A DNA stretch of 64,000 nt from Vitellaria paradoxa (GCA_019916065.1 CM034233.1:26919936-26983935); one strand, 5' to 3'. Counted from the first letter of the stretch, positions 1 through 12,418 are shown. Numbers and translations are program-made. Notes: a model not told the origin generated them from the letters alone.

Positions 1-960
1 AATCGTAAAAATAAAGACAATGACATTTTTCCATCTCCGAATGTCTTCAAAGCACCAATTTGGTCTAGCAACCATTTAATTCCTAGTGTGGAAACTCTAA
101 CACCCATTCCTCATAATTAATCAAACACTATTGAATAGATATGCAATTTTCACAAATCAATTTCAGTCTTCACAAAATGAAATCAAAATAAGTCAACATT
201 GCTGCATAGATACACAAAAGAAACAAATAAAGAATTTGTGAGAAATTATAAACAAATTCTATTAAACTAAGAAAAAACATAAACAAAAAGTCCATTATAT
301 AGTGTACCTAAATGTTATGATGAAAGCCTTAGTTTCACTTGGGATTGAAACAAATTGGCAAAGAAGTTAAAAGATAGGATGATTCTTTTCCAAGTTCTTT
401 CTCAAACTATTTGGTTTTGCACAAACTATTCTAACGCTGTCTATTCTTGAAAAGCCTTAGATTTGAGAAATTCGAATTTAGGTAGAATGGTTTTCTCAAA
501 ATTGCTTGAAAGTATCTGAGGATACTTTCTTATTAAGGTTGTGATCTGGGCTTTGGTGAACCCATGGGTGTCAAGAATGCTTATATCGAGTGTGACTTGT
601 CGGGAGTAGAGTTTTGTAGAAAAACTTAATATCGATCAAATTTTAGGCAGAAGAGAAGGAAAAAGAACTTACCTTTATGAAAAATTTCATTGAAACTATC
701 TTCTTCACGAACCCTAATCAAAGCCCTTCTGGGTCATGTCACATTTGATGCAAGCGTCAAAGCTTGATCCAAAGTCTCCTCGATGCAAAGTCTTTTCCCT
801 GAATGAACTTTGTCAAAGATGAATTTTGAGTTTATTGGCTTTAATTAATTAAAAAATTATATTTTAATTTGAACCATTGGATTAAATCTAACGATTGGCA
901 ATCGATGTTACATAGCTAACATCGTAAGCTGGTGTTAGCTTCGCCGAGTCCCTCTCATGG
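1..960. other. AT-rich DNA without a recognisable gene
   Basis: I see no coding region, RNA gene or repeat boundary here. Reading frames are short on both strands and resemble no known protein. The stretch leads into the 5S-like segment that follows and may include the upstream part of the same LTR fragment, but no TG terminus could be fixed. Confidence 0.5.
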
Positions 961-1090
961 CCTCTAGAGTTAAGCGTGCTCGAGCTAGAGCACTTACCAA
1001 GATGGGTAACCCCTTGTGAAATACTTGTCTTGCACCGAATCAAGCTCAAAGCAGATATATTGTATTGTGAAGATGCGGGTTATTATAAAT
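960..1090 (+). repeat. 5S-rRNA-derived segment of a Cassandra-like TRIM LTR, copy 1
   Basis: Bases 969-1037 resemble the 3' half of plant 5S rRNA: a GTTAAGCGTGCT motif, a GAGCTAGAG stretch, GATGGGTAACCCC and a TTGCACC end, in the right order and spacing. They are followed by AAGATGCGGGTTATTATA, matching the end of copy 2 (GAGATGCGGGTCGTTACA near 10889). A 5S-like domain inside an LTR is the hallmark of Cassandra TRIM retrotransposons. The 5' half of 5S is not recognisable, so this is a decayed fragment and not a 5S gene. Its left end is undefined. Confidence 0.7.
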
Positions 1091-2320
1091 AATATAAGAG
1101 TTAATAGGGCAGAGACATGTTAGGGCTAAGATGGCTAGTAGCTCAAGTAGAATTTTGGCCCAAAATTTTTTAGTAGTAATAATATATAATATTTTAGTAT
1201 AAGTATATATAACCCAATGTAATATTCGGCTCATAACTCAATTACATTTAAAAATTAAAAATAAATTAGTAACCTTAAAAGCCAAAGCAAAAATTAAGAC
1301 CACATACTTGAGTAAAATTTCATAATTTTTTTACCTTTTTAATTCTATATTTTTGCACTCTTTCTCTCTCCTTATAGACATGTATGATCTCTAATTACAA
1401 TGAATTTGCTTGGGATTCTGGACATACTTTCAATTTTATGTTCTCTCTGTAAACGTAATCTTTGTATATTTAAATAATATATATAACATGATTGTAGGCA
1501 TATGCAATATGCTCGTAGCTTTTCAGCCTTATTTACATATTATGTATATATATATTTAAACAACTTTTTGTAAAAGGAAAGAACAAAAAACAAGGCTATT
1601 GCTTGTTTCCTTTTTTTCTTCCTTCATTTTTTATAGGTAACTGTTGTTTCCATTTTTTCCCTTCTTTTTTTTTTTAATGGTAATTGCTCTTCTTGTTACC
1701 TTTTTATGGGTACCTATTATTTCTGTTTCTTCTTAGCTTGTATTAATTTTTTATCAGCCTATTAATGTTTATCTCTGTTTGTTTTTATATTGTTCCTATA
1801 ATTGATTATCAATTCAATAAAAATAAAACATCATCACAATTCCTTACAGAATTGGGTGGAAGTTAATAGCAACTCCTAAAATTTTCGATTTAGCTTATGA
1901 AAATAGTTAATTAAACAACAAGTAAATTGCTTAGGGGGGAAAATGGCTAGTTGTTTATATCATATCATCCTTTGTGGGATTTTTTAATTATTATTTGTAT
2001 ATATATAGATAATTATGTAGCCCAGGGTGAGAAAAAAAATATTAGCTCTATCCTGAAGGGTCAATACTCAATTAGAAGTGTGGGGCCACCCCAGGTCAAG
2101 TGTCCTATTAGGGTGGAGGATAGTCAGGGCTATGAGGAACATATTTGTGAGGGACTCTGCCTACGAGAGATTAAAGTAAGGGGTGAAACAGAAAAGTAAT
2201 GCATTTTATCCCATATTGCTTCAGTAGAAGAAGGAAGTCACATATATGTAATATTCTACATCTATAAAGTATGAAGCGTTTTAAATCTATAAAGGCATTG
2301 GATTCTGTTAGAACTTTATA
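1091..2320. other. Non-coding stretch between the two 5S-like segments
   Basis: T-rich DNA with no recognisable gene. An open frame at 1951-2199 (82 codons) matches no family I know and shows no splice or promoter context, so I do not call it. The stretch may be internal or flanking sequence of the Cassandra-like fragments on either side. Confidence 0.45.
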
Positions 2321-2375
2321 GTTAAGCGTACTTAAGCGAGAGTAGTACTAGGATGGGTTACCCTTGGGAAGTACT
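2321..2375 (+). repeat. 5S-like domain of Cassandra-like LTR, copy 2, left part
   Basis: The run GTTAAGCGTACTTAAGCGAG, then AGTAGTACTAGGATGGGTTA, then CCCTTGGGAAGTACT follows 5S rRNA positions of the GTTAAGCGTGCTTGGGCGAGAG type closely. It is better preserved than copy 1. It stops abruptly where the hAT element begins at 2376 and resumes at 10828 with TGCCCTGCACTTAATTAAGC, so the LTR was split by that insertion. Confidence 0.75.
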
Positions 2376-2547
2376 TAGAGATGTCAAAATTACTCATACC
2401 TATTAGGTACATGCTATACCCGCCCCATTCAGGGAAGGTATGGAGATACTAAAAATAGGGACATGAATGGGTATGGAGGTTTAAAGTGAACCCTGAATGG
2501 GGATGTGAACGGGAATGCTAGTCTCCATCCCGCCCCGTACCCATTTA

Positions 2548-2548
2548 A

Positions 2549-2582
<34 letters not shown>
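2548..2582. repeat. (AT)n microsatellite
   Basis: Uninterrupted alternating AT/TA run followed by TTTA units, inside the left part of the hAT element. Confidence 0.9.
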
Positions 2583-2587
<5 letters not shown>

Positions 2588-5500
2588 TATTTATTTATTT
2601 TAATATTTTTTAATATATATATCTAATATACCAAAAAATAGTAGTATACCTTTCTTTCAAACGCTGGTAGATTGAGACTATCACCATTTTTGCTTTGCCA
2701 AACATTTGACTATTTGAGCCTTTATTTTGTAGTCTCTTAAGCCCTAATTTTTCGACTTGCCACCGCTGTTCTCTCTTCTCTGTCTCTTTCTCAAACCTTT
2801 CTCTCTTCAGTCTCATCATTTCTCCAAGATAAGATCTGGGAAAGCATTTTATTTGAGTGAGACTTGGAGGCTGTTGCAAGCAATTGTTGAAATCAACCTC
2901 TATTAGGTATTTGAATAAATTTTAGGCTTTCTTCTCCACTTCTAAGCTTTCATTTTTGTTCTTGTGGTCTGTTTAGAGACTTGGATGTTGAGACTAGCGA
3001 CTTTACAAGTGGAATTATTCGTTTAATATTGCAGGTTCACTTTGGTTTGGCAATATAATGTTGATTTTGGGTGGGGGAGACCCTACCAAAGTGGACTGTG
3101 ACGTCCATTGATAAAACTAGAGCTTTTTCTCTCTTTGATTCCCGAGATGGGGGCAGTAGGCTTGAGATTGCGGTTAGTGTTGAATGAAGGACGAAACACT
3201 GAGACTTTTCTTCTATATTTGCTACTACTTAATTAATTAATTTCCAAGCTCATTAGTTTAAAACTTGCTAGTGTTTCCTACTTTCACAGTTGGGGCCGAA
3301 TTTTATTAATGCATTTGTTTAATCCAAATATCTTTATTGTTGGTGGTGTGTGTACATATATATGTTGACTTTCAAAATTTCTTCTTCTTTTTCCCCCTGA
3401 TATGGCCTACTATTTTCACTTGGTTGGTGTATAAAAAAATATAAAAAATATTATAGAAACCAATTTGAAGAATTTAAACTATAGTATTATTAGATAGAGA
3501 TTTTGTTCGGTAAAAAATAATTTATTACTATGAACAATTTTCTTTTACTATACATGTAATAACCTGAAATTTTTTTCTCTTAAGTTAATTTGCTTAAGTG
3601 TGGTGGTGATATTTATTATAATAAAAATCTAGAAATTGAGGATTTGAAAATTTTTGGAATGATAAAATTAGTTGGAAAAATTTTTGAATTTAATTTCACT
3701 TCTATGTAGAAGTTTAATGTAGAATTTCAAAACTTTTATCCAAACAATTGCTAGCCCAAATTACCTATTTGGTTTAACCCAAGCTCATTAACCCATGGGT
3801 CAACCCTTTCCTTGAGTCCACCTCAACTCACTTTATTACTCACTGAGTTGACTCATGAATAGTAGCTTTAAATCATTTCCCGGCAAACTTCATTTTCCAT
3901 CCATCCTTTCTGCCATATATCTCTCACAATCTCTCAAATTATTTGGCTAATTAGTTCAAAAAGAAGACCCTACATTGATGACCTTAAAGCATCTTTTAAA
4001 TAATTTGTTTAATTAGTTAAAAAAGCTAACATGATTCCTAGATCATGCCACCCATCTTCATCCATCCTCCAATACCTCTCTTAAATTATATGGTTAGATA
4101 GTCAAAAAGCAAGCATGATTCTTGGATCATGCTACCTATTGTATATGCATGATCTTACCTTAGTTGTTTTGAAGCATGGGAAGTGGAGGTTAATTTCTCA
4201 ACCGATACTTTCTCTACACTCCCATGATTTCTTATAAATTATGTGCCTTCAAAGAGAAGAAAATAAGAGGAAAAAAATTATTATTTAGTGTGGTTAGAGA
4301 TTAGGTGTTGCTTGGAGGAAGAAGAAAGGCTTGGAACTTTCCAATTGGGTGGTGTTCAAAGCTTAACTCCATTTTCTTTCTTAGGCTTGGTCACCAATAT
4401 CTTCATTGAGGTAGGATGATAAACCTCCTAAAATGTATTTGATGTCTTCAATTTGAAGCTGAAGCAATTTTTTTTTTTTTTTGGTTTGAAGTATGAAACT
4501 TGATTGTGATAAAAAAAATACCCACATATTGGGCGTAAGAAAGTCGAAACTTTGACTAATGTAACTCAACATGCTGACAACTCTCTGTTTGTAACTTCTG
4601 ATGTGCTTCTGACCCCTAAAACGATGGAATTAGGCTTCGGCTAAAACATAAAAGTTGTAACCTTTAAGTTTTCTTTCCAACCCAAAAAGATTTGCATCAA
4701 TCCGAGTTGTGAGTCAAAAGTTGTGTTTAAAATACTGAGCACGTGTAAAATTGTATATTCTGAACAAACTAAATTCAAGGCTATTTTTGCACCTTTAGAC
4801 CTTAGAATTTTTAAAAGTGTAAAACATGAAAGTTGTAGGTCTTAAAGTTTAGTTTCTACAGATATAAAGTTTATAGATATTGGAGTTCTACTCTATTTTA
4901 TATGAATTTTTTTAAGCTGCTATCTCTACTTAACCTTTAATTGATGCTTGTTTGGATTTTTTTTAGAATATTATGTTTAAAGATTTATTTAAATTTCCAA
5001 TTACCTTCTGTTAATTATTGTCATGTTAATAATTTCTATTGATGTATAATTTTTTTCACAAGGCCTGATATAGAAAAACACTTATACTATTTGATATAAT
5101 ACTGAAGTGGACTGTTAAGTTGATGCAACTTAGTTATTTTCCAATTGATATGAAATTATTTTAAACTGGATATTATGTATCATTTGACACTATAATATTT
5201 ATGATAACTGACTTAGACAATCAATTTCATCATAGATAGTTGGATGACTTATTCAAATTGAAATGGCTAAGTAGAACCAAGTATTTGATAAAAATGCCCA
5301 AATGAAATAATGGACTTATTCTTTCCTCATTTGGTCTTCCTTAAATAAATTTGAGTTATTTTAATTGATTCTTTTAGGCATTGTTTTGTCAACCTAGCAA
5401 GTTAGTATAACTATATTTTTATGATTAAGTGAATTTAATGAAACTTATTTAATATCTTCCTAAATATTGGAAAAATTCTATGGATATTTGTGGATATCTT

Positions 5501-5683
5501 AAAGCTGAAAAATCTATGATAATGGTTTAGTTTTAAATAAGATGATGATTGAGAATTTATTCAAATTATTTTGAATAAAATAAAACTTATTAATTTTTAA
5601 AAAATTAAATATAAGTCCAAAGAGCTATTTATTATCTTTATATTCCATAAAATAATAGAATAAAAAGGAAAAAAGAGGCAAAA

Positions 5684-5768
5684 ACCGAGATCGCAGCCAA
5701 TGAGGTTCGAACTTCGCGACTTCAAATCGCAATTAGGGTCGCCCACCCACTAAGCTGCCAACCTCGGC
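5684..5768 (-). other. tRNA-like module 1 in family A copy 1
   Basis: Read on the minus strand it begins GCCGAGGTTGGCAGCTTAGT, a near-match to the Pol III A box TRGYNNARNGG, and contains GTTCGAACC, an exact fit to the B-box core GWTCRANNC. Terminal CCGAG can pair with CTCGG. It is antisense to the element. The same module is in copies 2 and 3. Confidence 0.6.
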
Positions 5769-6530
5769 TTAATTAATATACCATTAGAAATAATTTTATT
5801 CTTATCAAAGGTAGTACGGCAAACTTGTCAAAAGAATTAACTAAAATACTAATTTAAATTCTAAATTATTTCTAGCTACTTGCTACTTGTTAATTTACAT
5901 GTAGTACCTACCTTTATGATAATAATATTGGTGACAATGTTAAATCTTTGTTTTATTGAGAATTATTATTGAATTATGGATTTAGATAAAGTACTAAAAA
6001 TATATTGCATGTGATTGAATAATCCCACTTTTGATTCATCGCCCAGGAACATTGCTGGTTGTTATTAAAAATGTCTTATTTCCATACAAGGTACCCTTGG
6101 AAATGTAAAAGGGTGAGAAAAAAAATTAAGGCACTCGGTGCTAAAATTATTTTTGGTAATGGGGTGATGGGTGGGTAGAAATGACCTTTTAGATGGAGAT
6201 GGGAACATATGAATTTTATTTAGGATATACTTTCTTCTAACATGGTCAGTCAGGTAGCCGGTCGTGACGGACTAGGTTTTTGGTGAGTGACACCGTCGGA
6301 ATGCATTGAATGCTAAGCCCGTAAAGTCACTAGTTCCCAAGATTGGGGGTAGAGGAGGATAGAAGTATGATTACCTTAGAAGGATTTAGATTAAACCCCT
6401 TTATCAAATTTTACTATGATTCGCAACCTCCTTTGCTTATGTATGAAGGATGTGTTGGAATTATTTAATTATATTTAATTCTTTTAGATGAATATTTTAA
6501 AAAAAGATGTAGGAAAAATATATATACGAA

Positions 6531-6612
6531 ACCTGTATCGCTATGAGGTTTGATCCCGAGACCTTGAAGATCTGAATCTGAGATCCCCACCACTGCGACA
6601 CATATTTCATTG
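6531..6612 (-). other. tRNA-like module 2 in family A copy 1
   Basis: On the minus strand, TGTCGCAGTGGTGGGGATCT resembles a tRNA D-arm/A box, and GGGATCAAACC fits the B box of initiator-type tRNAs. Conserved in the other two copies at 26584-26660 and 46833-46909. Confidence 0.5.
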
Positions 6613-7578
6613 TGGTACAGATATCAACATTTAATTATTTTACGTGTAAGTAAAATAATAGTTATGGTGACAGTTTCATCGAACCATTGTAAGTATAATT
6701 TACATTATTCAGTTGGGATCTATTGAATTAATTGTTGCATGAACAGTATGTCACCTAATCACATTCACTGTATTGAGTCACCTAATACAGTGTAGCATTA
6801 CAACCACTGCATATAGGCACTTAGGAGATTCTGATTACTGGGCTTTAGTAGCTCACCCCTTGTGGGAATTTTTTTTTCAGGATATTAAACATAGAGATAC
6901 CGAAGATGAGCTTAGAAAGAGATTAATTTCTCTTAAATATTCCACCAGAAGAGTTATCTATTTTTTTTTCTTAGCGTAGCACTGGAAGACTTTATTTATT
7001 ATTGTGGTTTGTAATAATAATTGTTGGATGATTGTAATTATTAAGTTTAGACCTAGTTTACTTTTATTTGATATAAAATGTTAATCGAATAGTTAGGACG
7101 CTTAGATGGCTCTGTAATATTATTCTCGAATCCCATTAAATAATTCAGTCTAATGACATATGAATATTATTTGGGATAAATAAGGGATTTTGAATACGTT
7201 AAATTATTGCGGGATAACCGTAGTTGGAGGAAATTTTGGAGTGTGACAACGTGTTATTATCATTTTATTTTTATACCCAACAAATAATCCCAAGTCAACC
7301 CACGGCATTCGGGTTATGAAAATCCGAGACGTGACAATGCATAAGAGAATATTCTGAGGATTTTCTAGATGATTCAATTATGAAAATGTTTAAGTTTTCT
7401 ATTTTACAATTAGAAGTGCTTTCCTAGTTATCTAATATCCATTGAACAAGTTCTGAACACTGGAATGGAGAATAAATACAAAATTAATGATAAATTTATT
7501 ATAATTTATGTTTATAAATTTAGTATATACATATATTAATATACTAGTATATCTATAACTTTTTTTTAGGATTAGTAA

Positions 7579-10080
7579 ATGGAGACTCAAGATGGCAACA
7601 CTCCGGTGGCTAGTAATAACACTCTAATGGGGACTGATGAAAATGGCTTGCAATTGAACGACACAATTATTTCTCTAATTGATTCTTTCACTGAAATTCC
7701 TGAATCTAAAAGTGTTAAATCTGGTAAGAAGAGAAATTAACTTCTTTTGTTTGGAATCGCTTTAAGATGATAACAATTAATAGGAATCGAAAAGGCACAA
7801 TGCAACTATTGTGCCAAAACACTTACAGCAAAACCTAGAAAAGGGACTTCTCATTTATGTGATCATATGAAGTCATATCCTAGAAGAACATTTAGAGATA
7901 TTAGACAACATATATCGATGAGAGAACAAAAAAAAAAAAAAATGAATGGGAAGGATATTATAAGTAATTATCATTTTGAGTAAAAAGAGGTCAGAAAGAA
8001 TCTAGCTAGCATGATTGTTTTACATGGATATCCAATGTCCATGGTTCAACACTATGGATTTCGAGAATACTCAGCTAGTCTCCAACCTTTGTTCGAGGTT
8101 CCTTCTCAGAATACTATCAAAAGTGACATATTGAAGATTTATAAGGAGGAGAAAACAAAGACTTTGAAAATGTTAGAGAGAAATAGTAGTAGGATTGCAA
8201 TACCTATCAACATGTAAACATCTCGTAACCAAAAGAAATGATATATGGCTATTATTGGACATTTTATCAATGACAATTGGGAGATGCATTGTCGAATTAT
8301 AAGGTATCAATAACTTAAATTTTCAGTTCTTTGCTTAACATAATAACATTGTCATTTATTTTTTAGTTATTAGTTTATTTTATATTATATGTAGGTTTGC
8401 TTTTTCTCTTTGCCCACATACATCGGACGCTCTTCCACGTGTGTTAATGAAATGTTTCATGGACTGGAACACTAATAATAAGTTGTCAACAATTATTGTT
8501 GCTAATTGTACCACTAATGAGTCAATTATAGACCATTTATTGGGTAGCCTTAGTGTCTCTTCACTTATTTTGGAAGAAAAATTATTTCACATGTGTTGTT
8601 ATGCACATATCCTTAATTTGATTGTTAAAGAAGGATTATATCTGATTGGGGATGGGATAAGAAGGGTTAGGGATAGTGTTGCATTTTGGGTAGCATTACC
8701 TAGAAGAGACCAAACTTTTAGAGAAGTAGCTCATCAATTGCAAATATCAAGCACCAAAATGTTTATTTTTTATTATATGTAGGTTTGCTTTTGCTCTTTG
8801 CCCACATACATCGGAGGCTCTTTCACGTGTGTTGATGCAATGTTTCATGGACTGGAACACTAATAATAAGTTTTCAACAATTATTGTTGATAATTGTACC
8901 ACTCATGAGTCAATTATAGACCATTTATTGGGTAGCCTTAGTGTCTCTTCACTTATTTTGGAAGAAAAATTATTTCACATGTGTTGCTATGCACATATCC
9001 TTAATTTGATTGTTAAAGAATGATTATATCTGATTGGGGATGGGATAAGAAGGGTTAGGGATAGTGTTGCATTTTGGGTAGCATTAACCAGAAGAGACCA
9101 AACTTTTAGACAAGCAGCTCATCAATTACAAATATCATGCACCAAGAAATTAGTTCTTGATTGTCCAACTAGATGGAATTCAACATATTTGATGTTGAGT
9201 GTTACTTTGGTTTATAAAGATGTTTTTGAGCATTTGAAAAAGAGAGTCTCTTTATAGATGTTTGTCAACTCAAAGTGATAGGGAGATAGCAAAAGTAGTT
9301 TGTGAAAAACGCTAAGTATTTTATAATATAACTGAGATCTTTTTTGGGACTAAATATCCAACTGTAAATATTTTCTTTCCATAGATTTGTGAGATAAGAC
9401 TTTCGTTACAAATGTGGTTGACAAGTCCAAATGAGTTTGTCAAAATAATGGCTTCAAATATGATAATTTAAGTTTGACAAATATTGGACAGTTATTCATG
9501 GTGTGATAAGAGTTTAAACAGTTTTAGATCCTCAGTATAAGTTGAAATTGTTGAAATATTTCTTTCCTAAATTGTATGGAGATACTGTTTCACAATTGTA
9601 AGAATTCGTGAACTTTGTAATAATTTACTTGAGGAGTATCTAACTAAGTACATGTTAAAAAAAAAAAAAAAAAAACTTGTGAGCAAGATGGAAATGGAAT
9701 TAACTCTTTACCATCCCATAGATCAAAGAAGGTGAATTCAATGGCACCAAGATAGATGGAAGGATATATGTTATACCTTAATGAGGAGGAGGATGATATG
9801 GTGAAGTTTGAATTAAACCAACACTTGGAGGAAAAACGTTTTGCCAAATAATAATGAGTTTGAAATATTAACTGGGTGGAAGAGTAGTGGTCTTAAGTAT
9901 CCAACATTATAGATGATCGCTAGGGATATTTTAGCTGTTCCTATTTCTACTATGGCTTCAAAGTCTACATTTAGGCACAGGGAGTTGAGTGGTGACTCCT
10001 CATTTTAGCGAACTTCTACCGGATACTTTGAAGGCTTTAATGTGTGGTCAAAATTGGTTATGAAGAGAGATTGAAGGTAA
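7579..10080 (+). pseudogene. hAT transposase pseudogene (BED finger to C-terminal dimerisation domain)
   Basis: A start at 7579 opens an acidic N-terminus. About 7790-7930 encodes a BED-type zinc finger (CNYC, then HLCDH). 8011-8217 continues with a typical hAT block containing IVLHGYPMSMVQHYGFR and SLQPLFEVPSQNTIK. 8398 onward gives the catalytic-core region with FHMCCYAHILNLIVK, found twice because of a 388-bp duplication. LVLDCPTRWNSTYLML lies near 9150. The C-terminal dimerisation region is visible at about 9850-10070 (GWKSSGLKYP, then MIARDILAVPISTMASKS). Stops and frame changes interrupt it repeatedly, and probable introns begin around 7723 and 8305, the latter ending at the TGTAG acceptor near 8393. 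It is not functional. The enzyme would have catalysed cut-and-paste transposition of the surrounding element. Confidence 0.85.
8391..9166 (+). repeat. 388-bp direct tandem duplication within the hAT transposase
   Basis: Copies 8391-8778 and 8779-9166 both begin GTAGGTTTGCTTTT and both encode the DWNTNNK...CYAHILNLIVK block. They differ at few sites (for example AATTGT/GATTGT, and a TGA ending the second frame at 9021). Both junctions share a TTATTATAT-like sequence, suggesting slippage or unequal exchange. The duplication breaks the transposase frame. Confidence 0.9.
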
Positions 10081-10819
10081 TAACTATTTTCAAAATAGGT
10101 TATTAAATTTCTTTATGCCATGTGACTAAATACTTATTATTTTTGCTATTGTATTTTGAATGACAAGGCAAAGAGAATAAATATGCATTACTTCGTACTG
10201 CTGATTTTAATTCTAATACGGATGACGTGGGATACATATATAGCTTGTTGCTTATTGTGTATAATTTTTCATTTGTTTAAGTGAAAGAAATATTAAAGTT
10301 CAATTTCTTTTTATTTCAATTAGGTTGAAGAAAATGTTGAAGCAAGTAAAGTTACTTGATGGTTCATTCAATGGAGTATAGTTTAGGGATGGAAGTTGTA
10401 ATGAAGAACTGTTATTTATTTTTAACTTTTAATTGTGAACTATCATTGTGTAATTTATATTTGCTGTTATCAAACCTTTAATTGTGACTTGTGACATTAT
10501 TGTTGATTTTACACTATATATGTTTAATGTATTTTGTTTGGACAAGTCAAGTGAATTTTTTTTGTTATTTTTTATTATTAAATAAAAAAAGTTATGTTTG
10601 GTGGGTAAACAGAAATAGGGATGGGGATGGGATGGGATGGGGATGGGGACGGGAAATTCATTACCTAACGAGGACAGGTATGGAAAAAATTTTCATCCCC
10701 GAAATAAAAATGGGGACAGGGATGGGGACGGTAACGAGAATGGATATTACTAAACGGGGATGAGGACAGAGAAGGGGAAAGTCATACCTTTCCTCATACC
10801 TGCCCCATTAACATCCCTA

Positions 10820-10889
10820 GACATACTTGCCCTGCACTTAATTAAGCGTAAAGTGGATAATATTATATTGTGGAGATGCGGGTCGTTAC
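10820..10889 (+). repeat. Cassandra-like LTR copy 2, right part, with LTR end
   Basis: After the hAT target duplication the sequence resumes with the 5S-like 3' end (TTGCCCTGCACTTAATTAAG) and continues to GAGATGCGGGTCGTTACA. The final ACA is a plausible LTR terminus. The same tail occurs after copy 1 at about 1070-1090. Confidence 0.65.
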
Positions 10890-11466
10890 ACTTACTGGGA
10901 CGAGATTCCTAATGAGATGTTCGACGGTAGTACTATCTCTTTGTTTGTCCTAGTGAAACCAATGACCTTCTCAGTGAGCACTGTGTTCCGATGTTTTGCT
11001 TTTTGTAATACTTGATGACACTCAGTGAGCTTCCTCTACAATGTACACATCTCGGCTTTCATTAGTGAGTCCCAACAGCTGCTAGTGAGCTTGACAACAA
11101 GTTACTTCACTTTACTAATGCTTGAGTGTAATGAGTATAAACAACTCTAACAAAAATCGAGTGATATTTATCATAGGAGCGTGATATGGGTAAAGTGCTT
11201 TGGTACCCGTTTGAACGCATGGAATGATGACCTATTTTTCCCTGGTAGCATCATTACATATACGGTGATTTTATCAAAGTAGATGATAATACAAAATTCA
11301 AAACCAAATTCCATCATGCAAAAATCTTAATCTCTACATCAATAATGACTCCTATTCAAAGGAAATTTAGCTTTACCTAACGTTAATATATCTGTGAATC
11401 CAATTGCTAGCACAATTTTAATGAATCCATCAATCTGAAAGATTATAAAGGATACTTACAAAGATC
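10890..11466. other. Non-coding stretch
   Basis: Several CAGTGAG-type motifs recur (for example around 10970, 11028 and 11060), but I see no gene or bounded element. It may be internal sequence of the Cassandra-like element. Confidence 0.4.
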
Positions 11467-11483
11467 AAGGGAAGTTGGAAGGT

Positions 11484-11733
11484 CGAGTGGGGGTTCGAGA
11501 GCGCCTGAGGGCTTGGGCCGCGTGAGGTTCCGAGTTCGACTCTCCTTCGGGGAGGGCAGGTCACCGTTTCGGCGGGCTTCTAATAGCCCCTCTCAGTCGA
11601 GCCTGGTTAGCTAGGGCTTTGCCTAGACTGGTTTACTCTTCAGGGCCCTTTGTCGGCTAGGGTCTCGGAGCGTGCTTCGCCCTATGCGCAACCCAGTACG
11701 GGGTAGCGGTTGCGGACTTCCACGTACCAGAAG
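11484..11733 (+). mobile_element. tRNA-derived SINE (about 250 bp)
   Basis: A GC-rich island in AT-rich DNA, flanked by a perfect 17-bp duplication AAGGGAAGTTGGAAGGT at 11467-11483 and 11734-11750. The 5' part is tRNA-like, with an A-box-like TCGAGTGGGGG and the B box GAGTTCGACTC. The body resembles plant Au-type SINEs (CTGGTTTACTCT, GGCTAGGGTC, GCGCAACCC). It is homologous to the inverted copy at 16017-16276. Confidence 0.85.
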
Positions 11734-12252
11734 AAGGGAAGTTGGAAGGTGATATGGTGACGTTACTGGGATCCAGCGATATTTTAGATGATATTAGCAT
11801 GGTTAAGGATTCAAACAGTTAAGATGCAGTAAGTGGGAAGAACGTTGGAGTTGGTGGGCTGAATGGGGATCATCAATTTACTGATAATTTGAATCATAGG
11901 ATGAAGATGAATAAACATGAATCAAGAGCATCCATCTATTATAAATGACAATTTTAAAGCTATAAGGATGTTTAGTAATTTTCAAGATAATATCAATGGG
12001 CCTGTTTGGACTCACATTGTGGAATTTGATCCTTTTAAAACTGATAATGGCCCAATTGATAATTGATAAAGATGAACAATCTAGATCCTTTGATGACCCT
12101 TTAGACCTTATGCATTGATTGAAAAAAAAACAATAGACGTGATAGAAGCCATTCGCTAAATTGTTAGTAGACCAATCCAATGCAACCAAGGTTGTGGAGG
12201 TTAATGTTCGAATGGCTATCTAAAGGGTACACATAGGTTTAGGAAGCCAAGC

Positions 12253-12271
12253 AAGAGAGAGAGCGCGTGCG

Positions 12272-12304
<33 letters not shown>

Positions 12305-12360
12305 AAGAGAGAAGGATTCCAGTCAAGCCACTTTCTCTGCAAATTTCATCCTTTTTGCAA

Positions 12361-12393
<33 letters not shown>

Positions 12394-12418
12394 AATGAAT
12401 GAATAAATAAATAAAAGA
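12253..12418. repeat. Microsatellites: (GA)n then (AAT)n/(AAAT)n
   Basis: A GA run around 12268-12312 and a run of AAT, AAAT and GAAT units from 12360 to 12418, inside the LINE relic. Confidence 0.9.

Larger units (their letters stand above)
3555..7336 (+). mobile_element. 3.8-kb LTR-like element (family A), copy 1
   Basis: Starts TGTAATAACCTGAA and ends CCGAGACGTGACA, so TG...CA termini. The flanks ATACA (3550-3554) and ATGCA (7337-7341) form a 5-bp target duplication with one mismatch. It is collinear over its full length with 23759-27401 and, inverted, with 46098-49768. No gag, protease, integrase or RT sequence is visible. Termini and 5-bp duplication fit a solo LTR of a long-LTR (Ty3-like) retrotransposon or a large non-coding LARD-like element. 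It is inserted inside the hAT element, so it is younger than that. Confidence 0.75.
2376..10819 (+). mobile_element. hAT DNA transposon (decayed), carrying a nested LTR-like element
   Basis: The ends are TAGAGATGTC (left) and, read inward, TAGGGATGTT (right), the short inverted repeats usual for plant Ac-like hAT elements. Flanking 8-bp duplications are GAAGTACT (2368-2375) and GACATACT (10820-10827), two mismatches. Subterminal regions at about 2400-2545 and 10610-10800 are rich in GGGGATGGGGA-type repeats and their complements. The interior holds a broken hAT transposase on the plus strand (7579-10080). Without the nested 3555-7336 element it would be about 4.7 kb, a normal autonomous hAT size. 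Stops and frameshifts make it inactive. Confidence 0.8.

Noticed and set aside
960..1090. A real 5S rRNA gene
   Set aside because: Only the 3' half is recognisable, with many substitutions, and it is attached to an LTR-like tail repeated elsewhere.
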